A DNA stretch of 64,000 nt from Trochalopteron elliotii (lineage: Eukaryota > Chordata > Aves > Passeriformes > Leiothrichidae): contig JANPWX010000009.1 of the NCBI GenBank assembly GCA_024734555.1, forward strand, positions 2,175,728-2,239,727, in the 5' to 3' direction. Position 1 is the first letter of the stretch. Each line of letters opens with the position of its first letter. Position numbers and translations under genes: made by a program. The notes under the pieces were generated by a model. That model was not told the DNA's origin. It did not search any database and saw only the letters and a list, made by a program, of their open reading frames with translations. Positions 1 through 10,992 of the stretch are shown piece by piece.

Positions 1-1690
1 TCGTGAGTGACTAATTTCTTGTTCATCTCTTTATTAAGGTCTTTCCTGGTTCTTCTCTGAAGATTTCATTTCTTTTTGTTTCTCCCCATACTACAGTGAA
101 TATCTTGTCTCTCTTTCCAAGAACAATGTGATTGTAGTATTCTCTGCAGGTACAGAGTATGCATTAAATTATGTTCTTTACTTTGAATTAAAGGAAGGAA
201 GTAAAGGCAAATCTGGTTTTGTTTGGGGGCTTTTACAGTATAAATACCCTTTCAGTTTTTACATGGACATGAGGTATTTCAATAAGCTGTTTTGAAAAAT
301 CGCTGCTTAAAAAGAAAACAAGCTAATAGATTTTTTTCATTGCATCTGATTACAGAAATCCTAATTTGTCCCAAAGAGTAAGAAAGAGGGGGGTTTTTCA
401 GTTTTATTTATATCAGCAAAGAAAGAAACTTCTGTAAGTCCTTCTTCTTTTGTTAGAATCAGTTGTGTGAAGAAGGGTCAGAGTGGTTTTCATGTGGCAA
501 TACCCAAATTTGATCCCGTAGAAGTTAGGCTGTTTGATTGCTGCTTGAATTACCTTTATTAGGGTAGCAGAGTAGGTCCAGCACAAACCTCTGGGCAGGT
601 CTCCCTGTGTGTGCAGCCAAGGGCAGCATGTGTCATTCATAACCTCATGTTGTCAATTGTCTGTCTTGGATTCTGTCACTCCTTTATCAACTGGCCACTG
701 TCTTACAGAGGGCATGTCAGTGGTCCCACCTTTAAAGAGCTCCACTTCTGCATTCTTCTCACAGCAGAGAAAAGGAAAAGTCTCCCAGCTTCCAGATTTC
801 TAGCTCAGGCTATCCAGCTCCTGGTGAGATAAAAGAGAAGCTTCATTTGAATGTTCAGAGAATAGTAACTGGAGAGGTGGCAAGGGGGATGACTTGGGTG
901 GGGAAACGCAGCAAGCACGTTCGTAATGGGAGCATAAAGGCTGCTCTCCACAGCAGAGTCAGGGCAATAAGGAGATGGATGGGCTTTTGTAGAGTCACTC
1001 TGTTCACATGGCAGATGAAGGAATACTTGTGGGTGTACCAAAGAAAACCATGTTGTATGTATAAAGCAAAAGGCAAACTTCACTGCATAAGTGGCTGCAA
1101 AACAAAAGGAAATTTGGTTAGGTCTTCAAATATGGTTTGCAAATTAGGACTGCCTGTGGACTCAGAAGGGTGAGAATTGAAGATAACTAAAAATTGTCGC
1201 TTTGAAAATAAGATACATAATATCTATAATTCTCTTTATAAGAAATCAAGATCTGAATTTATATTAAACTATATCATTGCTAAACAAAGTTTATGTTGAT
1301 ATACTATATTGTCTCATCAAAAAATATAATGGTTCTGTTTAATTCTAGATCAGAATGTTTAGGTGGTCATTTTAATAAGAGTAAACTAGCTACAGGGAGA
1401 AAAAAAACAACAAAAATTACAAACAGAAAAGTAGATTAAATAAATTATCATAATACTCTCTCTTTTTTTTCTAATTTAAACAACTTGAAAATAAAAATTC
1501 AAATAGTTTCAACTTAAACTGTCTTTCTAAAGGTAATTTTGAGTTTCCATGTTTTATGCTGCCAGTGTAAATGCTGTACAGATTCCCTGCCTGGTTTCCA
1601 GGCCCCTGTGTCAGGCCACAGCCCCAGGAGGAGCACCTGTGCTCCATGTGCCCATGCTGTGGGTGAAGCTGCTCACTCTTGTTTGGTACA
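1..1690. other. AT-rich non-coding stretch, no gene recognised
   Basis: Stops are frequent in every frame, and the short open frames here (all under about 110 codons) carry no domain or motif I recognise. I see no CpG cluster, tRNA or retroelement signature before the SINE near 1.7 kb. A plain AT-rich tract lies at roughly 1190-1500. It is best read as intergenic or intronic DNA. Confidence 0.6.
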
Positions 1691-1694
1691 TGTG

Positions 1695-1840
1695 CTGTCC
1701 TGGGAGAAGGCAGTTGGTTGGAGCATGGTGCTGGTAACACCAAGGTTGTGGATTCAAGCCCTCTATTGGCCATTTACATTAGAGTTGGACTCGATGATCT
1801 GTGGGTCCCTTCCAACTCTGAATATTCAGTGAATCTGTGT
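1695..1840 (+). mobile_element. tRNA-Ile-headed SINE with CR1 tail (TguSINE1-like)
   Basis: The 5' half resembles a tRNA-Ile gene. An A-box-like segment (GGCAGTTGGTTGGAGC, 1709-1724) is followed by the anticodon-arm region (GGTGCTGGTAACACCAAGG) and a B-box-like GGATTCAAGCC (1750-1760), ending near GGCCATT. The 3' half (about 1783-1840) is a CR1 3' end: GAGTTGGACTCGATGATC, then GGGTCCCTTCCAACTC and a decayed ATTCTGTG-type tail. A tRNA head fused to a CR1 tail is the TguSINE1 layout known from passerine birds, where the tail lets CR1 reverse transcriptase act in trans. The anticodon position reads GGT instead of AAT and both boxes have substitutions, so this is an old inactive copy and not a tRNA gene. 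The tail sense gives plus orientation. The exact 5' boundary is uncertain by about 10 bases. Confidence 0.82.
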
Positions 1841-3313
1841 GAAAATTGCCATAGCAATGAGGTGGGAAGGAATGAGGAAGTCTTCTCTTCAGGTCTTTGC
1901 TGGCCAAGTAAATGCAGGCACAGATAACTCTCATTCCAGTCAGAGCAAAGTACAGGCTTTCCTTGGGATCTTCTAGGGGAGGATACACTGCTGGGTGAAT
2001 AGTATCTGTTTCCAAAGGTCAGCTTTATTAAAAATTCTTCAAGTATCAAGGAAATAGTTTTTTTTCACATGCTCATGTCATTAGGTTTGGGCCACCCGCC
2101 CTACAGTTGCTCGTCCCCAAGCGGGCATGTCTGTAATAAGGCAAGGTGATGTCTCCCAGAGGAGTTCCTTGAAACAGAACCTCAGAGTCATTCTGCAGAG
2201 AAACAAGTCTCTGGGCAACTTAGCAAACCTTGAAAAAACTGCTGCTTCTCATTTTATTTTATTTTATAGCTCTCCTAGCTTTCTTTTAAGACACTCATAA
2301 AAGTCTGAGAGACCCAAGAGAAATCATAGTATCATTTGGAAGTAGTCAACAAAATTACTCATTGTATCCAATTCTCAACCTCCAACATGGCAAAGCTTTC
2401 ACTGCCTGGAAATGGGATGAGATTTTTGAGAGCAGGAGCTGTGCATGTCTTCTATAAAATATTCCTAATTTTCACTGTTATTCTGAAAATTTATACTTGC
2501 ATGTGAAAGTATGAAAGGAATCGTCACAGAAAAGGGTCTGCATTACTCAGGTTTTTACAGTTATCAGGGCATAATTGTTGCTCCAGACATGTTCTATATC
2601 CCTAAAAAAATATTGTTATTCTAAAACATATCTTAAATATTCAATGCTGACACAGCTAGAGACACTATCTTACATTAACTCAGAGACCACTATGGAGTTA
2701 TGGTAGAATCAGTTCCTAGTCTGGCAAAATGTCTACCTCACCTGTTTCCCAGATTCCTGGTGGATGTCAAATGAAGCAGTTGGTGATCTCCTGTGACACA
2801 TGGGACCATCAACTGTGGTGTCAGGAACAGATGCCCATCCTGCTCAGCAGCTCCCTGGGAAGGTGAGGAAGGCACCCTTCAAACTGACCAGAGAGCCAAG
2901 TCCAAGCAGTCAGCTCTGACTCACTATCAGTATCCACCCATACTCATGCCAAGAGACTATAAAGTTAGTTTTAGTAATGAGAAAAGCATATAAAGAGGTA
3001 GATAGGAAAATAACCTTGTGGTAGAATTTAGTCAAAATTAAGTATTTACAGTTAGATTAGATTCTCCTCTAGTAAATAAATTCAAAAGTATTATATCATT
3101 CCTTTCAGAGGGCAGACCGATTTAAGAATACTTGTGACCAGTTCCTGACAGTTCAAATTATGCTACTATTACAGAGCAGATAGCATGTATTTTCCTTTTG
3201 TCTCCTACGTAAGTGGATGAGATGGATGCTGCTTTGGTAGCTATTGATTGCACATCTGCTTTGTGCATCTGTGCATCTAAGGTCTCAGTAGTGACCTCAA
3301 AGTGTTCTCTCTC
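1841..3313. other. Non-coding stretch, no gene recognised
   Basis: I see no supported coding region, RNA gene or mobile element here. The segment has mixed composition without CpG clustering, and the open frames are short and uninformative. Confidence 0.55.
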
Positions 3314-3347
3314 AAAAAAAAAAAAAAAAAAGAAAAAGGAAAAAAAT
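3314..3347 (+). repeat. A-rich simple repeat
   Basis: A run of 18 A residues (3314-3331) continues as interrupted A/G to 3346, directly abutting the probable LTR at 3348. It may be the integration target or the tail of an older retroposed fragment; no recognisable element precedes it. Confidence 0.9.
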
Positions 3348-3620
3348 TGTCAGAAGATCCATGGACGGCAGGGAGAGGGAACTCTGCAAACTTGAGACGC
3401 TTTTGAGAGAGCACGTGGTTTTATTGCAAGGGTTGTGGGTAAAAAGGGCATTGCCTTCAGCCCTAGCCTTGGCTGAGGGAAAGTCCCAAAGAGACAGAGA
3501 GGGAGAGAGAGAGAAGGGGTAAGCGAGGTCAGGTAAGAGGTAAGAGGGAGAGAGCCTTGTTACAATAACATTATATCTCCTTTTGTGTTGAATATTCTAA
3601 TTTACAGTGACCAACCCATG
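3348..3620 (-). mobile_element. Probable solo LTR of an endogenous retrovirus, minus orientation
   Basis: Read on the minus strand, the segment ends in a terminal CA (3349-3348). Upstream of that it carries a canonical AATAAA within CTTGCAATAAAACCACGTG (about 3411-3429), preceded by a CT-rich tract (3495-3515) and a C/T-rich U3/R-like stretch. A poly(A) signal roughly 75 bases before a terminal CA is a typical R-U5 arrangement. No gag, pol or env coding sequence is seen on either side, so a solo LTR is the simplest reading. The distal (U3) end is not resolved and may lie anywhere from about 3560 to 3735. No target-site duplication could be matched. The family assignment is not made; similar LTRs are common in songbirds. 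Confidence 0.5.
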
Positions 3621-6600
3621 CAAGATACAAAACCTACAGACTTTGCGTACAGCCTATGAGGACTGCTATATTACCATATCACTCTATATTCTAAATTCTA
3701 AAGACTATCTTCTATACTTGAATGTGGTATGTAATTTAAAGCTCTCCTGCCTTCTTTTCTGCCCTTTTATTTCATCCTTGATGGTCTTCAGGATCAAAAC
3801 ACATTTGAAGAGGTTGAAAGGCAACACTGCCAAAAAGAGAAAGCATAAAAGTAATCCACTGGAATATGTCTGTTGGAAACACCATCAGATCCTGAGATGA
3901 GCACAGTTGGTCAGAGTATGATGCTAATTCCACCAACATCATGATCAAATGGATTTGATCCTTGTACAAGCTATTCTCTTAACGGTTGGATACACTGATC
4001 CTTGTGGGACATTTCATGAAACTGGGTCGATTTCCCAAAGTTTCCATATGAAAGTTAGGGAAATATTACACAGAAACTACCCTTCCACTAGCAAGCTCTT
4101 ACTTGATGGCGTTAATAACCTTTAATGAATTTCAGAACAATTCACGTAAAGGAGTTTAATTCTCTGAAATATTCTTTGTGATATCTTTCACAAATAATTA
4201 ATTGAGATTCTCCTTCCTCCCATCTGTTTTCAGTGACACTTCACATTTTTGATAGAAGCAGATGATAGATTTTTCATTAACACTGTGAGATATGATACCT
4301 TCTTTGGCTTTTAATTAGGTTTTCAAGAAGCAAATATGTTTCCTAGGCTACAAGATTTTAACTGAGATGCATTTTAGTGAAGTTTTACTGATTATTAAAC
4401 CATATTTTAATAACTACAAATGATGTCCATAAGCCCAGATATAAATAAGTATCTTGTCACCAAGATCCTTGAAGTTTCAATTACAGTATTCCAGGTATCT
4501 GCTCTGTCCAGTATGATATTTGGCTTTACTCTTTTAAACCGACTAAAATTTACAGCACTATTAAGTCCCTACTGGACAGTCAGGATATAGATGTAAATAG
4601 CTATGCATCCTTGATTTGTCTCCTTATCTGCTTTTATTTTATATGACCATTGAAACTGTATATTAACTGAAAATAGAGTACATTTTGAATCAACATCTTT
4701 GATGATTCTTGGTAATTGTGCTGAAATCAACCTACCTAGGATTAGATTAACACAGAATAAGCATTCTGTGGGTGCTTATAAAATGCACTTCTGTAGTCTT
4801 TCATGTCGGATTATCCTGTCTCTTCCCACTCAGTGTAATTTCTCTTATGTTCAAGTTTCCCTTTTTTCTAGAACTGCCCATACCATCACCTTATTTCTTA
4901 AGGTACTTAAGCCAGGACTTAACTTTGTGTCCAAAGATTCTGACTTGGCATAGTTAAGTACAATACTGAAAAAGGCTACATTCTTTTTGAATCATGGTCA
5001 GTTGTAAAAATATGCTACTTTATCCTTCAAGCTCTCATGCTAGGATATTTGTAAAATAAACCAATAAAGTCATGAAATATGGAATTTTATGGTGACAATT
5101 ATTGTGCCTGCAGATTGTCTGTAAATTCTTTCTTTCCTCTGCTTCTTTTGTGGATAAGAGGAAAGTACCATATTGACTTCCATAAACCTTGATTTCTCAT
5201 TGCAGCTGCTTCTCCTTCTTGTTGTATCTAATCACCTGAGCATTTTGAGTAGCATGCTCCTGTTTCCATGCTATGCATTCCTTGTTCCAGATGAGAAGTG
5301 TTCTTGCTTTATTACTTGTTGGAGAAGATCTAGAGCTCCCATACAAACATATCAATGATACAATTTCAGAAAAGTCAGGGGAATCAGGAATTTCTTGCTG
5401 TGTTAACATCCTGTCTTGTATAAAAGACTAATTCATAGGAATATGATCCATTATATTAATTATAGTTTTATGGAAGTTGGATTGAGTGCTCTGAAGTAAA
5501 GATCTCATGTGGCTTACTGTAGGTTTTATGTGATAGTGGACAAATTGCTTTATGTCTCAGCATTTTGGTTTTTTATTTTTGATAAAGGGATGATGACATA
5601 AGTTGCTTTCCCCCCCAATTCTTTGTTTTATTTGTTTTGAGTGTGACCTGTTAGCTGAGGAACATTCTTGCCTATGTGTGTTAGGTTTTATAACAGAAGT
5701 GCTAGGAATAGATTTGCACCCTACTGCTACTACTGGTATTGGGAATGTGATGCCTTTTCCTTTAACAACCTGTATGCTTTCAGGGAGATTTTGACTGAAC
5801 TGTTAAACCAAGACAAGGATGCTTTCATGTAACCAAGAAGTTACAGACAACTCTTCTGTCCTTGGAGGCTCACGATTATTTTCTGTATCCTCAGACCCTA
5901 CTTGGCATAGTTTCTTCAGAGTTTATGCTGCCATAAATGTCTGTAATAATTGTTCAACATGCAGCAATCTAAGGATGGCATGATGCATAGCAGGAAGAGG
6001 AATATCTACTACATTCATAGCACAAAGCTGGTACTGCCATTCCATGGTGAGACTGAAGTAGATGCCCAGTAGGGCAATCTTACAAAATGAACGAAAGCAA
6101 GCATTTTCTGGAAATTGATGATATCCCACTTGGTTACATCATTTGATAAAGAAGTCACCTTCAGATTTATTTTATTTCAAAAGTCATCCTTACCCATGCA
6201 AATACAGTCTGCAGAGGGTCTGGAGTGACTGTGGAATCAAAGGAGGAAATAAGTCTTTTGAATGTTGCTTTTGTGGTCATTTCTATAATTACAGGTGCTC
6301 CTTCCCACCCCCTCCCTCCCTCCCTCCCAAAGCAGTTAGAGGTACAAACAGCTATTAAATTTAAATTAATTTCCAAGGGCATTAGGCAATGAAATGTTAA
6401 TGCTACCTCAGTACATTTGGAAAATAAAAAAGGAGTAATCAGGATGTTTCATTGCAAAAATTTCTGTGTCAGTATTGTACTATTTCTTTGACTTTCTTTC
6501 TCCGACAGGGACCATTAAAAAATTCAAATCTTGATGTCTATAAATTGTACAGTCTCAATAGTTGTCTACATTTATAATTGAAAACTAATGTAATATGCAG

Positions 6601-8346
6601 GAATTTTAGCATGATACCAGGAAAATCATGGAAATCTTCATTAAAAATGGTGGAAGCATGACCTTTATTTTACTCTAACCTGAGACAGCTTTTCAGAGAG
6701 CTATAAGGCTTAACAGGAAAGTAGAAAGAACAACTGAGTAATTGACAGGATCTGTTTAATCCCATTTATCAGTAATTCTGATTTTGCCAGGACAATAGTT
6801 ATGGTCTGTATTGTCATGTAAGAAGAAATTTCCAACATACACAGTGCATTGTCCAGTCCTTACATGTGATTGAGCATAAGAACAGACCTTTGGATATGTT
6901 TGCCTTGCTCTTCATTTTATTGTTTTAACAGACAGTAGTTTGTTTTTATAGATAATTTTGTTAAAGGTTAAGAGAAGAGAAGTGGAAATGTTTCACTCTG
7001 CCCGCTGTAGTTTGGAAAATGGATTTGCCCCATTGGAAAAGAGCACCTTCAAGCAGAGGCAGGGAGCCTTATGCCAAGGTTGCTGTAGTCAGGCACAGGG
7101 TGTTTGACTGTAGTGCACTGGAAAATCCATGGAGGGGCCTGGTAGCAGCATGCAAGACTCAGCACACCCAAACTGCTCCTGCTGGCCATGTGGCTTCTCC
7201 CTCTGTGAATCAATGAGTCCCACTTGCCAGTTTATATGAGGATTTTGTTTTTGAAAATTCTGATTAATGTCGATTAAATTCTATGCTTCTTAACAAAAAT
7301 AATAATAATAGTAAGAGACCTGTTGTGAATCCATCAGTGTACAGGTGAAGCCACTTGAGAGGGTCTGCACACTCGAACTTGCCCTTCCATGAGGGATAGG
7401 ACCTTTCATAATCTTTCTCCCTAATCTCTACTCCTCAGCTCTTCTAAAAGCAGCAAAACATGTGGGCCTCACTCCAGATGTTCCCACAATGAAGCCAGTC
7501 TTTCCCTCTCGCTGTCATACTGGGGTTTCTGATCCTATTTTCTCAACCAGCTGGGAACAGCAGCCCCGCTGATGGCTGGGATGGCTGGCCCCTGAAGTGC
7601 TGTGGCCTTGCACAGCTTGTCCTCCCTGGCAGAGATTTGGCACTGGTGGCTGCCAGCTGTGCCCCCGTAGTGGGAATCTCTACAGTGCAAGCCCTTGGTG
7701 TGTCACCCCTTTTCCTCTGCATGCCATTTGCCTTGTCTAGGTACAGCCTTGGTGACCAGCCAGGTCCCTGCCAGGCATCACTGCAGCCTCAGCCCTGCCT
7801 ATTGCTTTTAAAGCCTGCTCAGCACATTCTGATGCATTCACTAACTCATTCCTCCAGTGGCCTTACAGCGGTGTAAACCTGAATCCTCTGGATAAACCAC
7901 TCCTATGATCATACTCCTGGAAACCACTGGAAAGGGCTATTGACAGCAAAGGTGGAGTAAAGGTACCACTGAGCATGACCACATTAAACAAGTATAGAGG
8001 AGCATCCAGCAGTGACTGAGTGGGTGCTCTCTGCTACTTCCAGCTAATGGAATTAACCAGTTGAAAGGATTTGAGAGATTCATCCCTTGTCCTGCAGGCT
8101 CTATCCTTCCTGGCAAGCATCTTGAGACAAATGACATTTGCATCATAGTATTCAGTCTCTTTGATGGAAAGCTCTGATCTGTGCCTTGTTTCTGTGGCTG
8201 AGCATGAGGCTGGACAGGTTCTCACACGGGATCACCTGGGCTGTTTGCCTGCTTTCAGGGAGGACCAAGCACACTTCTTATCTCCACATGGGTTTGTCTC
8301 GGCCACTGCCATCGCTTCTTGTGACACCATTACCTGCAATACCTGT
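3621..8346. other. Long non-coding stretch, no gene recognised
   Basis: Only short chance-like open frames occur. Simple repeats include a CCCT tract (6303-6328) and a small AAT run near 7296-7312. From about 7340 to 8340 base composition becomes more balanced, but without CpG enrichment, splice-site-bounded open frames or a recognisable element. The first part (to about 3735) may include the rest of the LTR. Confidence 0.5.
6303..6328 (+). repeat. (CCCT)n microsatellite
   Basis: A short pyrimidine tract made of CCCT/CCTC repeats, about six units, in otherwise unremarkable non-coding DNA. Confidence 0.85.
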
Positions 8347-9060
8347 AGATAGATAACCTGCTGCCTGGCTGACTGGCTTTGTGTTAGAAAGCTTTTCTCC
8401 ACAACTGCATACTAAGTCTTGTCTTCTGCATGATGAACATGGAGAACAATTAGCTACCATCCTCTTCTCATAACAAACTTTTATATATTTTAAATATGTT
8501 ATCATGTCTTCCCTTAGTCTTCACTCTTTCTAGACTAAACAGTCTATTTCTTTCAACCTTCCATTCTTCTACATCTGTTATCAATTTTTTGTGGCTTTTA
8601 CCTGGACTCCCTCCAACTGTCTCTTTCCTTCAACAGCCCAGTAGGCAGAGCTGGATATAATCATGCAGACAGGGCCTTGCCACTGCTGGTAGGGGAAAAA
8701 TAATTACTTGATTTACTTACAGTATTACTCTGACTACGTATCAGGCTCCCTTTTTCTGCAAGTGGATAATGTCCTGACTTAGGGTTTGCTTATAGACCAC
8801 TGTAACTCCCTTTGGATCTTTCTGTGGTAATTTGCTCTTCTCATTGTGGATCTAATGCATTGATTTCAGAACATTTATCCAAATTACTGCAATTATGGTT
8901 CCAATCCAATCTTATAAACTGCTTGCAACCTCACCCAGTTTAATGTATTATATCAGATCTTACAAATCTCCTTTATCACCAAAGTGTGAGATTGTCAAAT
9001 ATACAAGGCATCAAATTTACAACTAGCTTGTTTTGAGAAACCTCATGGAAGACCTTTTTA
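8347..9060 (-). mobile_element. Ancient, degraded CR1-type LINE fragment
   Basis: In the plus reading several blocks follow, in order, the reverse complement of old amniote CR1 3' sequences. The first is a TGTTATCATGTCTTCCCTTAG-like block (8499-8519). Next come a TTCTAGACTAAACAGTC block (8528-8544), a CTGGACTCCCTCCAACTG block (8604-8621) and a block near 8798-8823 resembling the 'ccactgtaacccccagatcctt' part of the consensus. Two further blocks follow at about 8874-8940 (CATTTATCCAAATTACTG and the downstream CTTGCAACCTCACCCAGTTT) and at 9026-9058. Order and orientation of all blocks are consistent, but identity is low and indels are many, so this is far older than the other CR1 copies here. 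It has no coding capacity. The boundaries are approximate, and the assignment rests on remembered consensus sequence. Confidence 0.6.
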
Positions 9061-10496
9061 TGATTGATAACAAGCAGAAGTTATGTAGTAGGATGATGTC
9101 AGACTTTTTTCTGCCTGTCACTGTCACAGCATATGACGACCTAAGGTCGCTGACATTTCAGCCACCAAAGGCAATGCTCAGGTGCTAAATCAATCTCTGA
9201 TGAGCTGCAGGTGATGGCAGCAGTATTCTCAGTGGCAGTTTATTTTTCACTAGCAAGATTGTTCAATGCTGCATTTCTTTTTCTAACACTTTTGCAGGAT
9301 TTTTCTTATGTTTATCTATCTTTCTTTTCCCTGCATGTTTGCATGGTGAATTCTATGCAGTTCTCCCAGCATGTGTATTTACTGATACATCTTAAATTAC
9401 TCCTTTGGGGCTCAAAGGTAATTAATTATCTACTGGTATAGCATATTGCTCACTTACTGTTCACTGGGTTAATTTGCTGCTGTGCTTTAGTACTGCCCTT
9501 CTGTAAACTAGTCCTCTCTTTTGAATTCTTTTCCCTTCTGGATTGCCTTTGCCTGGGGGTGTCCTTCATTAGTCTCTGAAGCTGGCTGTGACTGCATTCC
9601 CTGTGCTTCTCTAGCACTGGTCTGCTCTTTCCTTCCTAGGAATGATGAAATCTTTCATTTATAATCACTTTGTTTTGATTTCCTTTTCATCACTAAATTC
9701 TAGAAAGTTCTACAAAACTAAAGTTAAAACTAGAACACCCTCCCATATCTTTTATGGCCTGGCAAATTACTTCTTCAGCAAATACTTGAGTATCTTTATT
9801 TCCAGGAGAAATAAAAGAGGTGTTTAATACCAAACTTTGTCCATATTCTAATTTTCAAAGTCTTCTGAGTTTTTGTATGCTTCCATGGAGGAGTTATTTC
9901 ATCCAGGAAGCCAACAGAAGACTGTTTCAAAGGTTGTCTTCACTCCTTGAAGTAACCAGGGAAATATTTTTATGACCTACAGTCTAATCCTTCCTGCAAA
10001 GCAATTGCAGCTGAAAAACACAGCCTGACCTCGGAAGCCGAACATTGTTTTAAAACATATTCTGCAGCTTTTTAAAATACATCTGGAAGATACTTCCTGA
10101 AGAAACTACAGTGGATTCTGTGCCTCATCAGTATAATGGCAACCACAAAGCAATGAGATAGAACCAGCTGTTACATCATAGACAGATACAGATATAGATA
10201 TATATCTCACACTACCCTTGGGACAGGTTGTCAACGTGCAGCATAATACATATAGTCTCTCCTGAGCAGTGAAAAAAGCAGAGCTAAGACTGGCAGGAAC
10301 TTCTACAACCTAAATAAATATTAAAAAAGAGGTGAACAAGGTAAATCCTACATTGATACAACACCCGATGAGCACATTGGTCTCAGAGTGAAGACTTTAT
10401 GGTTATTCTGTCTCTTATTGGACAGATTGAAACCCTATATCTGCAGCCCTTTTTTCCTTTAGGGAAGGATCTCTGTTGTTCAGCTATTTGAGCATG

Positions 10497-10544
10497 TTTC
10501 TTTTTTTTTCTTCTCTTTTTTTTTTTTTCTTTTTGTTTTTGTTT
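10497..10544 (+). repeat. T-rich tract
   Basis: Nearly pure T with occasional C and G over about 48 bases. It could be the complement of a retroposon A-tail, but nothing adjacent is recognisable as an element. Confidence 0.85.
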
Positions 10545-10971
10545 AAAAAATATTCTGTAATAGTTATTTCAGACCTCTGCAAATGGATGACAAATGGCCA
10601 CATTTTAGTTAAACCAGAATGTTTTTTAAAACCATTTCTTACCCTGCTTTTAGTGCTATTTTAGTAGCTCTCTGGGTAACAACAGCATATTTCTTTCTTT
10701 GGAGGTTCCAAATACTAGAAATGCTTTAGGGGAATGATTTTGGGTTCAGTTTGTATTCATACAGATAGGTTATATATCATGGGTGTTATATAACACCTGT
10801 AATTTAAGAGTCCACAATGAAAACAAAACATTTATTATATTCTCAGGCATTTCCAGGGAGTGAATAACTATGATTAACTGAATAGGCCATTAGCTACCAA
10901 TATTACTGCTCAAATACAGCTGAAATAGCATTTATTTAGTGGTAAAAAATACTTGGCAGCACTGCACTTGC

Positions 10972-10992
10972 AAAAAAAAAAAAAAAAAAAAA
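10972..10992 (+). repeat. Poly-A homopolymer of 21 residues
   Basis: An uninterrupted run of 21 A residues. The sequence to its left does not resemble a processed transcript or known SINE, so its origin is undetermined. Confidence 0.9.

Noticed and set aside
1700..1775. Functional tRNA-Ile gene
   Set aside because: The anticodon position, A box and B box are altered, and the sequence runs straight into a CR1 tail, so it is a SINE head.
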